DNA from: Candidatus Planktophila versatilis
GTDB taxonomy: Bacteria > Actinomycetota > Actinomycetes > Nanopelagicales > Nanopelagicaceae
DNA length: 64,000 nucleotides
Direction of reading: 5' to 3'
Assembly (NCBI RefSeq): GCF_002288265.1
Contig: NZ_CP016778.1
Location: 248,001-312,000, forward strand
Part shown: one piece after another, positions 19,512 to 27,183 of the stretch
Position numbering within the stretch: position 1 is the stretch's first letter
How the letters are laid out: the number at the start of each line of letters is the position of its first letter
Made by a program: the position numbers and the translations under genes
The notes under the pieces: model-generated
Databases searched by the model: none
Seen by the model: only the letters and a program-made list of their open reading frames with translations
What the model was told of the DNA's origin: nothing

Positions 19512-20327
19512 ATGCTTAGTTTTAGAAGAATTACTATTGGATTTCTAGTTCTCACACTTGTGGGTGTATTTGGGTTCAGCAATATCGCATACGCCCAAAC
19601 TCTTGACTCAGTCTCACACATCCACCATGTCAAAGTCATTGAAAAAAACGTGCTTGTCTTAACTCACGAGGGCCTCTTTGAATTAGTTGGTAAGAATGAA
19701 ATGAAGTTAGTTGGAAAAGATAAGTTTGATGTAATGGGATTTACAACTTTGGATAAAGCTTTGATTGCTAGCGGACACCCTGCGCAAGGTTCCAATATGC
19801 CTAATCCAATTGGCCTTGTTAGATCCATTGATGGTGGCTTAACCTGGAAAGCAGTCTCTTTGGTCGGAAAAGTTGATTTCCACTTGCTATAAGGCGCCAA
19901 AACCGATCTTTACGGTGCAGATTCACAAACTGGAAAATTAATGTACTCAGCAGATTCTGGTCTGACATGGCGAACTTTAGGAACAAACATCTATACAGAT
20001 ATTGCTGTTTCACCTGAAATGTCAGGAATGGCTATTGCGATTAAGGATTCAGACTTACTGCTCACCGCTAATTCTTTCAAATCATCGACAAAGATCAAAA
20101 GTAATCTCAAAATTACTCAAGTCGAATGGCGTAAATCAGGACTTTATGTATTGAGTGGCAGTTCGCTCTTTAAATCAACAAATACAGGTAAAACTTGGAA
20201 GAAACTGAACACATTTAGGGGCGCTCCTGGCATTCTGAGTGCCAGTGATCAGATGATGCTGGTAACTGTGGTCTCAGATATCTATACGTCGTTGGATGCT
20301 GGCAGGAAATTCAGACTAGTTCCCTAA
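19512..20327 (+). pseudogene. BNR/sortilin-like exported protein, interrupted by TAA (copy 1)
   Basis: A 272-codon frame beginning with a signal peptide (MLSFRRITIGFLVLTLVGVF), then SVSHIHHVKV and BNR-type repeats (SIDGGLTWKA, ADSGLTWRTL, NTGKTWKKL, LDAGRKFR). It is broken by an in-frame TAA at 19890-19892. The intact paralog at 27184 has GAA at the matching position (HSLEGAG versus HLL*GAK), so a single-base nonsense change is enough. It resembles the F510_1955-type 'glycosylhydrolase' family, which is a naming inference only. The rest of the frame is undamaged, so the stop is recent, suppressed or tolerated. Confidence 0.8.
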
Positions 20328-20350
20328 ACTCACTTATGCGGCGAATCTTC
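20328..20350 (+). repeat. decayed rnpB-tail repeat
   Basis: ACTTATGCGGCGAATCTTC resembles the rnpB 3' tail (about 16 of 23 positions). It starts directly after the stop codon of the BNR gene, exactly as the clearer copy at 28006 follows the intact BNR paralog. Weak alone; supported by position. Confidence 0.4.
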
Positions 20351-20460
20351 ACCATATTTAGAGTTCGCTGAGTAAATTTAGTCTCAGCTCGAAACACGTA
20401 ATATTTCAAATGGAATTTCCCTTGGGTGACCTCTAATATTTGGGGGTGTTTATTAGGGCT

Positions 20461-20871
20461 GTGAAGGTGCGATGGCTAGCCGTGCCACTTACTGCCCTTT
20501 TTCTTCTTTTTAGTTCAGGAGCTGCTGCAGCACCTGACTGCCATGTTGCATCGACGGTGCAACCGACGAGCCAATCTGAGGCAGTGAGTAGTCACGCAGG
20601 GCACACACATAGTCATTCACCTCAAGTAATCACCAGTGCTGTTTCGAATTCTCAAGAAACACTTCTTTCTGTGGGAAGCACGCTCAGCAGTGAAATATGT
20701 GTTGTGGTTGGATTCATCGTTTTGCTTTTGCTTCGCTTCTCACGTGCGATTAGATCAACGCTCACGGCGAAGCAATTTTCTCTACCGAGATATCAGGCAC
20801 CCCTATTTCTGTCCAAAAATCTGGGTTATCTCAATTTAAATCATCTTCAGTTGGGGATAATTCGCATCTAA
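20461..20871 (+). CDS. small His-containing membrane protein (DUF6153-like), copy 1
   Basis: 136 aa. Signal peptide VRWLAVPLTALFLLFSSGAAAA, then CHVASTVQPTSQSEAVSSHA and a His cluster HAGHTHSHS, one transmembrane helix (ICVVVGFIVLLLLRF), and the C-terminal tail LQLGIIRI. The paralog at 23911 ends PQLGVIRI and, like this gene, directly precedes a DUF305 gene. The GTG at 20461 gives the best signal peptide; a GTG at 20446 with TAATAT 6 nt upstream is an alternative leaderless start. A metal-binding role is inferred from His content and neighbours. Confidence 0.65.
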   Translation: MKVRWLAVPLTALFLLFSSGAAAAPDCHVASTVQPTSQSEAVSSHAGHTHSHSPQVITSAVSNSQETLLSVGSTLSSEICVVVGFIVLLLLRFSRAIRSTLTAKQFSLPRYQAPLFLSKNLGYLNLNHLQLGIIRI

Positions 20872-20914
20872 TTCTTCTCTCGTCCAGAAATTAATTACGA
20901 GAAAAGGAGTTTTT

Positions 20915-21457
20915 ATGCTGAAAAAAATCAGTATTTTATTGTTGGCTGTTGGGGTCATTCTGATTCCAAATGGCGCTAATGCTTCGACGCATGCAAAGTC
21001 ATTACAAAATCTAGGCATGAATGAAATCATGTTTGCCCAGATGATGATTCCGCATCATGAGCAAGCGATTTCTATGTCGGAAACCGCTCTTAAGAAGAGT
21101 CGCAACCAGGCAATTTTGAAACTCTCTAACCAGATAAAGAGCCTTCAAGGCACTGAAAAGTCACAATTGGCGTATTGGCTGAAAGCGACAGATTCTTCAA
21201 TGACGATGGATCACGATATGCAGATGTCTGGAATGTTAACTACGAAGGAACTTGCTTCACTGAAACGTCTAACTGGAACCCAGTTCGATCGGACATTCCT
21301 GCAACTGATGATCAAGCATCATCAGGGGGCACTTGAAATGGTTGATCTCATTTCTGATTCCAAAAATGCGGAGGCTAAGGCGCTTGCTAAAGCCATCAAT
21401 TCTGCACAAAGTAAAGAAATAACATCCATGAAACTACTTCTTAAGAAATTGAAATAA
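20915..21457 (+). CDS. DUF305 family exported protein, copy 2
   Basis: 180 aa with signal peptide MLKKISILLLAVGVILIPNGANA. DUF305 motifs are NEIMFAQMMIPHHEQAISMSE and FLQLMIKHHQGALEMVDL. The Met/His linker is shorter (MTMDHDMQMSGM). Strong ribosome site AAAAGGAG. It lies in an operon with the small membrane protein upstream and the next two genes (11- and 9-nt gaps). Confidence 0.9.
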   Translation: MLKKISILLLAVGVILIPNGANASTHAKSLQNLGMNEIMFAQMMIPHHEQAISMSETALKKSRNQAILKLSNQIKSLQGTEKSQLAYWLKATDSSMTMDHDMQMSGMLTTKELASLKRLTGTQFDRTFLQLMIKHHQGALEMVDLISDSKNAEAKALAKAINSAQSKEITSMKLLLKKLK

Positions 21458-21468
21458 GGAGAAATTGA

Positions 21469-22080
21469 ATGCGTAAAGTACTTGTAAGTATTGCGACCGT
21501 GATTGGTCTAGTTTTAAGCTCGAATGTTGCCTTTGCTGATACGGTAAAACCAGGTGCAAGCATGACACACATGAAGACCGCTGCAGGAGTTGCATCAACT
21601 CTTGAAGCAGCAGGTGTAATTCTTTATGTTCAAGGTGGAGCAACATCTGCTGTTGTTGGTGACAATCTGAGTGCGGCAACCAGCCAGGTTGTTTTTCATA
21701 TTCCAATAACTGCAAATAAGGCTGGTGTTCAACATGTTGGAAGCAACATTATTTTCTTCAACACAGAAAACAACCAGTACCTCACACTCAAAAATCCAGT
21801 TATTGATCTAGCCACGGGAGTCGTTTCAGCCACAGTTCCACAGGCAGGAGATGCGATCGTAGATATTTTAACAATCACTAATGCGTCAACTGCTAAGCCA
21901 AAGATCACAAACGATAAGAAGGCAAAGCAGCGTACAACTGCCTACACAGGTACCACATTGGTTCTTGCGCCAGGAGTAGCTGCAACCATCGCATCAGTCT
22001 TAGGTCTACCAGCTGGTTCATTGCCAGATGGATTGGCCTTTGGAACAGCTGATGTCACTCTGTACAGCAAGTTGAAGTGA
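21469..22080 (+). CDS. secreted protein of unknown function
   Basis: 203 aa with signal peptide MRKVLVSIATVIGLVLSSNVAFA. The mature part is beta-rich with Ala/Val/Thr, including FHIPITANKAGVQHVGSNII, LTLKNPVIDLATGVVSATV and a late ATIASVLGLPAGSLPDG. It somewhat recalls HtaA-type surface domains, but I cannot assign it. Ribosome site AAGGAG. It is co-transcribed with the DUF305 and Rieske genes. Confidence 0.7.
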   Translation: MRKVLVSIATVIGLVLSSNVAFADTVKPGASMTHMKTAAGVASTLEAAGVILYVQGGATSAVVGDNLSAATSQVVFHIPITANKAGVQHVGSNIIFFNTENNQYLTLKNPVIDLATGVVSATVPQAGDAIVDILTITNASTAKPKITNDKKAKQRTTAYTGTTLVLAPGVAATIASVLGLPAGSLPDGLAFGTADVTLYSKLK

Positions 22081-22089
22081 GGACTAAAG

Positions 22090-22503
22090 ATGGAACCAAT
22101 CTCGCGTCGTTCTTTGATTGCAGGTGTTTGCGCTGTTGTCGCTTTAGGTGGAAGTGAGATCCCCGCTGCAGCAAATGCGGCGGTGAAGAAGCTTCCTGGT
22201 GGTCGCATATCGGTAAACCTCAATGCAGTGCCGGCATTAGCAAAAGTTGGTGGGGCAACAAGAATTGGTTCCGTAAAGGGGGTGCCAGTAGCGATCGCTC
22301 GTACTGGCACCTCTCAATACATTGCCCTTAATCTTTTATGCCCACATCAAGGAGTAACTGTCACGCGAAATGAGAGTGGATGGGTTTGTAATGCCCACGG
22401 CTCTGAATTCGAACCTGACGGTGATTTGGTGTTAGGACCAGCAACGACAGGGCTTACCCGCCTTCCTATGAAGATCTCAAAGGGTGTAGCAACAATCGGG
22501 TAG
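22090..22503 (+). CDS. exported Rieske [2Fe-2S] protein
   Basis: 137 aa. The N-terminus MEPISRRSLIAGVCAVVALGG looks like a Tat signal (RRSLIA). The Rieske ligand boxes are LLCPHQGVTVTR (CPH) and WVCNAHGSEFEPDGDLVLGPA (CNAH). This is a small soluble Rieske type that would pass electrons outside the membrane. Last gene of the DUF305 copy-2 operon, followed by a tetraloop terminator. Confidence 0.9.
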   Translation: MEPISRRSLIAGVCAVVALGGSEIPAAANAAVKKLPGGRISVNLNAVPALAKVGGATRIGSVKGVPVAIARTGTSQYIALNLLCPHQGVTVTRNESGWVCNAHGSEFEPDGDLVLGPATTGLTRLPMKISKGVATIG

Positions 22504-22534
22504 TAAAGAAGTTGCTTGCCAGATATGTGTGGGA

Positions 22535-22560
22535 AGGCCTCGAGAAATCGAGGCCCTTTC
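22535..22560 (+). terminator. tetraloop terminator, family copy A
   Basis: GGCCTCGA-GAAA-TCGAGGCC, 8 bp with a GNRA loop, then CTTTCTATTT. The same hairpin family recurs at 23757 and 28444 with base-pair-preserving changes. Confidence 0.85.
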
Positions 22561-22566
22561 TATTTC

Positions 22567-22591
22567 TCCGGCTTATAGGGCGACTCTTCTT
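22567..22591 (+). repeat. rnpB-tail direct repeat (exact)
   Basis: 25 nt identical to the last part of rnpB (18618-18642); its core is CCGGCTTATAGGGCGACTCT. It sits 7 nt after a terminator and before the LmeA-like cassette. It is interpreted as an attachment-site remnant. Confidence 0.9.
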
Positions 22592-22660
22592 TTCTAAATT
22601 CACAGGGTATTCACACCAGTGGTTACCGATTTAAAGAATTTGAGCCGATAGGTTCCGCGA

Positions 22661-23329
22661 ATGAAAATTAAAACTATTGCAATTTCTGCAACAGCATTTA
22701 TTCTTTTGGGTGGAGTATTGGGAGTTCAACAATACATTTCATCGCAGATTACTTCAAAGGTTGAGCGAGAGATGCCCAATGCTTCAGGTATTAGCGCCTC
22801 TGTTCCATTGGCAGATGTACCAAGCAATCTGACTTCTGATTCAATTAAATCTGCAGACATAAACATCAAGAGTTTTGCTCTTAAAGGGAGCGGCACAAAG
22901 ACTTCGCTAGACATCTCCGCATCAAATATCAGTAAAGCAAAACCAACCCTAGTTGGCTCTTTGGAAGTAACGGCTACTATTCCTGCATCGACAATTACAA
23001 AATCATCCGAATTCAATGATGCACAAATTGTGGGGAATACTTTACAAGTGTCTGCAGGAGCAGGTAGAATGAGCACAGCGCTCCTAATTCCAAAGTACTC
23101 AAATAGCCAGCTTTATTTTGAACTTCAGAGCGTTTCAATCCTTGGCAATCAAATCCCTGCTTCATCATTACCGGCCGATCTTCAAACTCAAATTAAAAGC
23201 AAGAACCAAAGAAGCCTGACGCCACCTAAGGGGCTTAAAGTTAAATCAGTTTCACTCAGCAGTAAGGGGCTCTCTGTCAAAATGTTCGGTAGCAATGTTC
23301 AACTGGGCAATCTCGGGTCCGGCTTATAG
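22661..23329 (+). CDS. LmeA-like (DUF2993) phospholipid-binding protein
   Basis: 222 aa. N-terminal anchor TIAISATAFILLGGVLGVQQYI, then SKVEREMPNASGISASVPLADVPSNL and a long beta-rich lipid-binding-like domain, matching DUF2993/LmeA. Members act in cell-envelope lipid handling. A TAGGTT box 6 nt before the ATG suggests a leaderless mRNA. The last codons (GSGL-stop) are supplied by the rnpB-tail repeat at 23318, so the insertion event fixed the C-terminus. Confidence 0.8.
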   Translation: MKIKTIAISATAFILLGGVLGVQQYISSQITSKVEREMPNASGISASVPLADVPSNLTSDSIKSADINIKSFALKGSGTKTSLDISASNISKAKPTLVGSLEVTATIPASTITKSSEFNDAQIVGNTLQVSAGAGRMSTALLIPKYSNSQLYFELQSVSILGNQIPASSLPADLQTQIKSKNQRSLTPPKGLKVKSVSLSSKGLSVKMFGSNVQLGNLGSGL

Positions 23330-23343
23330 GGCGACTCTTCTTC
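23318..23343 (+). repeat. rnpB-tail direct repeat (exact, 26 nt)
   Basis: Identical to rnpB 18618-18643. It overlaps the end and stop codon of the LmeA-like gene and opens the first non-coding module. Confidence 0.92.
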
Positions 23344-23351
23344 ACATAATA

Positions 23352-23366
23352 GTTACTGCGAGTAAC
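23352..23366 (+). promoter_or_regulatory. palindrome GTTACTGCGAGTAAC, module 1
   Basis: Perfect 6-3-6 inverted repeat, 8 nt after the rnpB tail and before the first short RNA. The same site recurs at 28039 and 30023 in the same place. It may be an operator for the short-RNA promoter or a recombinase arm site. Confidence 0.65.
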
Positions 23367-23391
23367 TTCACTTTTGTGACATAATTCGAGT

Positions 23392-23440
23392 ACGGTTGTT
23401 TGGTAGTAATTAGGACTTGGTCAATTCCAAGTCCTTTTTG
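23392..23440 (+). ncRNA. short terminator-hairpin RNA, copy 1
   Basis: Core TTTGGTAGTAAT (23399-23410), then hairpin AGGACTTGG/CCAAGTCCT with 6-nt loop and T5. One of six copies. The likely -10 is CATAAT about 20 nt upstream of the core. Predicted ~50-nt transcript; boundaries inferred. Confidence 0.65.
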
Positions 23441-23481
23441 CTTTCTATTCCAACTCTTAAGTTATGTGCAATACTTCCACT

Positions 23482-23531
23482 ACGCATGTTTGGTAGTAAT
23501 CGGGACTTGGTTTATATCCAAGTCCCCTTTG
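23482..23531 (+). ncRNA. short terminator-hairpin RNA, copy 2
   Basis: Core at 23489-23500, hairpin GGGACTTGG/CCAAGTCCC, loop TTTATAT, then CTTT. Extended -10 TGCAATACT at 23467-23475 places the start near 23482. Confidence 0.65.
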
Positions 23532-23615
23532 CTTTAGCACATTCATCTTTCATCCACAGGCCTCTTCATCACACAGTTTCGATAGTGGGTAACGTCCTAA
23601 CTTCACGCTCGTGAT

Positions 23616-23690
23616 GGGGGCGTGTTGTAATTGGCAGCCTGTTCGTTTACCAAACAATCGGAGAGGGTTCGAACCCCGTCGTCTCCACCA
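23616..23690 (+). tRNA. tRNA-like RNA with encoded CCA, copy 1
   Basis: 75 nt. The 7-bp acceptor stem is GGGGGCG/CGTCTCC, then A and CCA. The T loop TTCGAAC has three G-C pairs. A14, G18, G19 and A21 equivalents are present in AATTGGCA. The anticodon loop reads TTACCAA (nominal ACC, codon GGU). The D stem is only about two pairs and the anticodon stem has mismatches, so it is not a normal decoding tRNA as drawn. A conserved sibling at 28303 argues against random decay. Confidence 0.55.
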
Positions 23691-23703
23691 CAGTCTTAGT
23701 TAC

Positions 23704-23741
23704 TGCAGTTCGGTCTATTGGTAATGGTCAAGAGAATTGCA
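23704..23741 (+). ncRNA. conserved hairpin after tRNA-like RNA, module 1
   Basis: Stem TGCAGTTC/GAATTGCA (8 bp with one G-U), inner GGTC/GGTC, loop TATTGGTAAT. The loop contains TTGGTAA, the exact complement of the TTACCAA anticodon loop 50 nt upstream. The outer stem changes with pairing kept in module 2. Confidence 0.6.
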
Positions 23742-23756
23742 ATAGCTGTGCATGGG

Positions 23757-23789
23757 AGAGCCTCGAGAAATCGGGGCTCTTTCTTTTTT
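23757..23789 (+). terminator. tetraloop terminator, family copy B
   Basis: AGAGCCTCGA-GAAA-TCGGGGCTCT, 10 bp with one T-G pair, followed by TTTCTTTTTT. It ends module 1. Confidence 0.9.
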
Positions 23790-23791
23790 AC

Positions 23792-23812
23792 TCTGGCTTA
23801 GAGGATGATTCT
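23792..23812 (+). repeat. decayed rnpB-tail repeat
   Basis: TCTGGCTTAGAGGATGATTCT matches the rnpB tail at 16 of 21 positions. It sits right behind a terminator, like the exact copy at 22567, and precedes the largest cassette. Confidence 0.55.
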
Positions 23813-23910
23813 GGCAATGACTGAAGGTAGTTGTGTATTTTTAGTCACAATTTATTAGCGAGTCCTTCTCAGAAGGCCGACAAAATAGTCGAAACTGGTA
23901 AAGTTTTGCC

Positions 23911-24309
23911 ATGCACTCGGCAACTAAAAGCAATCAGCACTTAGCCCTGCTCTTTGCAATTTTTCTAGCTATATTTTCAACTGGGTTAGTGATTGCCCAT
24001 CAGTGCAATGCCATGTCCAGTAATCCAGTTTCTACGCAACACCATCACTCTGATGCTGTGTCCGGATCAACTGTTGCAAGCAATCCACTCAATGTCTCAT
24101 CAAATAGTAGTGAGCGATTAGTTGATTCTGGATGTGTGGCACTTTTCATCGTAGTGCTTTTACTTGGTAGAAAGTTTTTAGATGTTAGAGCCCCGAGGTC
24201 TAGATTGACTCGTTTTGTGAACTCAGTTCGAGAATCATCTGCTATTTATCGACCGCAGGTCTTCCAGCTAGCTCTTTCTCGTCCTCAATTGGGAGTCATC
24301 CGCATCTAA
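23911..24309 (+). CDS. small His-containing membrane protein (DUF6153-like), copy 2
   Basis: 132 aa. Signal/anchor LALLFAIFLAIFSTGLVIAHQC, a His cluster STQHHHSD, one membrane helix CVALFIVVLLLG, a basic tail and the C-terminus PQLGVIRI, shared with the protein at 20461 (LQLGIIRI). Both directly precede a DUF305 gene by about 45-55 nt. It probably acts with DUF305 in metal handling at the envelope; this is inference from context. Confidence 0.65.
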   Translation: MHSATKSNQHLALLFAIFLAIFSTGLVIAHQCNAMSSNPVSTQHHHSDAVSGSTVASNPLNVSSNSSERLVDSGCVALFIVVLLLGRKFLDVRAPRSRLTRFVNSVRESSAIYRPQVFQLALSRPQLGVIRI

Positions 24310-24362
24310 TCCTTTCTCGATTAAATAGACAGTGTCTTATCAAATCGAGCAAAGGATTCCAA

Positions 24363-24920
24363 ATGTTTAAGAAAACCGTATTACTGATTGCCGTTATTTC
24401 CCTTCCCTTCTTTACCCAGCCTGCAACAGCTGGTTCACATGCCAGTAGTCTGAAAAGTCTGGGCGCGAATGAGATCATGTTTGCTCAAGGCATGATTCCT
24501 CATCATCAGCAAGCGATTGACATGTCCACATCGGCCCTTGCGCGCTCTTCGAATACCAAAGTAAAAGCTCTTGCCTCAGGAATTATCTCTGATCAGAAAA
24601 AAGAGATTAACCAGATGAAGTATTGGCTTGCGGCAAAGAAAGCGCCCCTAAAGATGGGGCATGACATGGGACATGGCATGGGCATGGACGGAATGCTTTC
24701 TGAGAGTCAAGTTGCTGAATTGAAAAAGTTGCGGGGTCCAAAGTTCGATACCGCCTTCCTTAAAGCCATGATTGAGCACCACCAAGGTGCGCTCACTATG
24801 TTGTCAATGCTGAGTGGTTCAAAGAATTCAGAAGCGAGAGCACTGTCGAAGGAGATCCGAGCCGCGCAATCGGGGGAGATCTCATTAATGCAAAAGCTAC
24901 TGATGGAAGTCTCGAAGTAA
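24363..24920 (+). CDS. DUF305 family exported protein, copy 3
   Basis: 185 aa with signal peptide MFKKTVLLIAVISLPFFTQPATA. Motifs NEIMFAQGMIPHHQQAIDMST and FLKAMIEHHQGALTMLSML, linker MGHDMGHGMGMDGM. Clearly paralogous to copies at 18851 and 20915. It heads a run of cell-wall genes rather than a Rieske gene. Confidence 0.9.
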   Translation: MFKKTVLLIAVISLPFFTQPATAGSHASSLKSLGANEIMFAQGMIPHHQQAIDMSTSALARSSNTKVKALASGIISDQKKEINQMKYWLAAKKAPLKMGHDMGHGMGMDGMLSESQVAELKKLRGPKFDTAFLKAMIEHHQGALTMLSMLSGSKNSEARALSKEIRAAQSGEISLMQKLLMEVSK

Positions 24921-24941
24921 GCGAAGTTTTGGAGGCTGAGC

Positions 24942-25940
24942 ATGAAGCGCTTCATCGCTGCTTTTTTAGTAGTTTTCTTTCTATTTGAACCTTCCTTTGC
25001 GTGGGCAGCTCCCTCGGTTTCAGGTGCGCAACGGGAGGTAGATAGATTGCGCACTCTGGCTGCGGATAAATACGAAGCAGCAAATGAAGCAACCATAAAA
25101 ATTGCTTCACTCGAAAGAGAAACGACAAGTTTAAAAGAGCAGGAATCTCTCATCAAATCTGACCTGGAAGAGGCGAAAAAAGTTCTTGGCCGTATCGCTC
25201 TTCAAAATTATCAAGGCTCAGGATTTGGAACGGGACTCGAGTTGCTACTCAGCACCGATCCTTCGCAATATCTCTCCGATGCTTCCATGTTAAATGTGGT
25301 TGGTACCCGATATGCCAATGAAATTCGCAAGTACATGCTAACGAAGCAGAAAGTTCAATCCTCACAGCTTGTAATAGCCGACCGAGTGAATCTGCTCAAG
25401 TCCGAAAATATCAAACTAAGTAGAGAGGTTTCTGCAGCCAAAGCCGCCCTTGCGAAGGCAACTCGAATCCTTAACTCATTAAAAAAGGAAGATCGAGAGC
25501 GGCTGCTTAGTCAAGAAGCTGCAAGAGAAAATAAGATATTTAAAGATTCACAGAAATATGCGACTAGTTACGTCGGTGACAATTCAAGAGGTTCCACTGC
25601 GCTGAAATTTGCACTCAAACAGATCGGTGACATCTATGTGTGGGCAGCTGCCGGGCCAACTCGCTGGGACTGTTCCGGGCTCACGATGCGCGCTTATCAA
25701 GCAGCCGGGGTGTCACTACCTCACTCTTCTCGAGTGCAAGTGAGGTATGGAAAGTCGATTTCTTACGGTTCGTTGAAGCCCGGTGATTTACTTTTCTTTG
25801 GCAAACCAATTAGCCATGTCTCCATATATATGGGTGGCGGAAAAATGGTGCAAGCACCCCGACCAGGAAAAAAAGTCGAAGTAGTCAAATTAACGAAAAT
25901 GTTTGGCAGAAAACCATTTGTAGGGGCTAGGCGACTATGA
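24942..25940 (+). CDS. secreted NlpC/P60 endopeptidase 1
   Basis: 332 aa. Signal peptide MKRFIAAFLVVFFLFEPSFAWA, a coiled-coil region about residues 25-190, then an NlpC/P60 domain with catalytic Cys in WDCSGLTMRAY and His in SHVSIYMGGG. It should cut peptidoglycan peptide stems (RipA-like layout). Strong ribosome site TTGGAGG. The stop overlaps the next start (ATGA). Confidence 0.93.
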   Translation: MKRFIAAFLVVFFLFEPSFAWAAPSVSGAQREVDRLRTLAADKYEAANEATIKIASLERETTSLKEQESLIKSDLEEAKKVLGRIALQNYQGSGFGTGLELLLSTDPSQYLSDASMLNVVGTRYANEIRKYMLTKQKVQSSQLVIADRVNLLKSENIKLSREVSAAKAALAKATRILNSLKKEDRERLLSQEAARENKIFKDSQKYATSYVGDNSRGSTALKFALKQIGDIYVWAAAGPTRWDCSGLTMRAYQAAGVSLPHSSRVQVRYGKSISYGSLKPGDLLFFGKPISHVSIYMGGGKMVQAPRPGKKVEVVKLTKMFGRKPFVGARRL

Positions 25941-27151
25941 CTAAGTTTAAGCTAATTAGAGGGCTAACTACTCTCGTCATTGTCTTCTTTTCGGTTTCGA
26001 TATTGCCACCAGCTTTTGCCACCAAACATAAGCCTACGATTGCTCAGATTGAAGCGGCTAAGAAAATTGAAGAGGAAAAGAAGAAGAGTGCTGCAATTTC
26101 TGCAAAAAAACTCTCATCAGCATTAGGCAACCTCAAGAAACTTGCAATCCTTGCAGCTGAGGCCAACAAAAAATATGTATCGGCGATAAATGAGCTGGCG
26201 ATTGCCGTCAGAGAACTTAACGTTGCGACCAAGGTGATGGAGGCAGCTGAAGCAGAGGTTTTTCAAACTCATCGTGATATTGGTAAATTGGCGGTAGCGG
26301 CTTATATCTCGGGAAGCAATATGGGCGGAATTGAAAATCTTTTAAGCGCCAATGGTCCGCAAGATGCAATTGACACTATCTCCTTACTTGATAATTTAGG
26401 ATCAAAAAATAAGGTCGCACTTGAACGATTCAAGGCGGCTGAAGAAATCGCCAAGCAAGCTAAAGCAATCGCGGTCATTGCAAAGGAACGTCAAGTAAAG
26501 GTTACTGAAAAAGTTGCGGTAGCGAAGAAGGAAGCTGATGCCATTCGAGATGCTCAGCAAGCAGAAGTTGATAAACTGCAAGCGGTCCAAGATAAATTAC
26601 AAAAGGAGCTTGCTTCCGCTAGAAAGGTACGACTGACCCTTGAGCAGAGGCGTCAGTTGGCGCTCTTGGAAGAGGCCAGATCGATCGAAGCTGGCAAGGT
26701 TCCTAATCAGGCAAAAGTCTGGCGTGGTGGCGGTCCCACAGGGGTAGCAAATTCAAGAACCACCGTCGATCAGAGGCTGAAGGCTGTTGAATTTGCTAAA
26801 CGACAAGTGTTGGCAAAGAAACCATATGTTTGGGGCGATGAAGGACCAAACGCATTTGATTGCTCAGGGCTGGTTTACGCTGCCTATAAATCTGCTGGGC
26901 TGGGTTGGCCAATCTGGGATCGCCTTAACTCAGGGTTGTTTTATACCTACACCAAGCAGATTCCAATAGCAGAAATGGAACCGGGTGACTTAATATTTTA
27001 TTCCTACAAAGGAACACAAAGCACCATTCACCATATGAGTATTTATGCAGGTGGCGGAATGATGTGGGAGGCCAGATCAACCAAAAAAGGACTTAGGTAT
27101 TCAGATATTTACAGTATGCCCGGAATGATGCCATTTGCGGGCAGGGTTTAG
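25937..27151 (+). CDS. secreted NlpC/P60 endopeptidase 2
   Basis: 404 aa, same layout as its neighbour: signal peptide ending near PPAFA, Lys/Ala/Glu-rich coiled coil (about 30-250), NlpC/P60 domain with FDCSGLVYAAYKSAGL and the His in HHMSIYAGGG. The domain's substrate loop differs (WPIWDRLNSGLFYTY). It may process peptidoglycan together with the first enzyme. Translationally coupled. Confidence 0.93.
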   Translation: MTKFKLIRGLTTLVIVFFSVSILPPAFATKHKPTIAQIEAAKKIEEEKKKSAAISAKKLSSALGNLKKLAILAAEANKKYVSAINELAIAVRELNVATKVMEAAEAEVFQTHRDIGKLAVAAYISGSNMGGIENLLSANGPQDAIDTISLLDNLGSKNKVALERFKAAEEIAKQAKAIAVIAKERQVKVTEKVAVAKKEADAIRDAQQAEVDKLQAVQDKLQKELASARKVRLTLEQRRQLALLEEARSIEAGKVPNQAKVWRGGGPTGVANSRTTVDQRLKAVEFAKRQVLAKKPYVWGDEGPNAFDCSGLVYAAYKSAGLGWPIWDRLNSGLFYTYTKQIPIAEMEPGDLIFYSYKGTQSTIHHMSIYAGGGMMWEARSTKKGLRYSDIYSMPGMMPFAGRV

Positions 27152-27183
27152 TCGGAAATAGAAGCAATAGAGATGAGGAAAAA

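Noticed and set aside
23616-23690. tRNA-like copy 1 as an ochre suppressor (anticodon TTA) that would read the TAA in the BNR gene
   Set aside because: The TTA reading needs a shifted anticodon stem that does not form in copy 2. The better-supported loop is TTACCAA (nominal ACC), so no suppressor is claimed.
23616-23790. tmRNA fragment
   Set aside because: The acceptor stem and CCA resemble a tmRNA end, but the distance between arms is that of an ordinary tRNA and there is no tag-coding or pseudoknot region.
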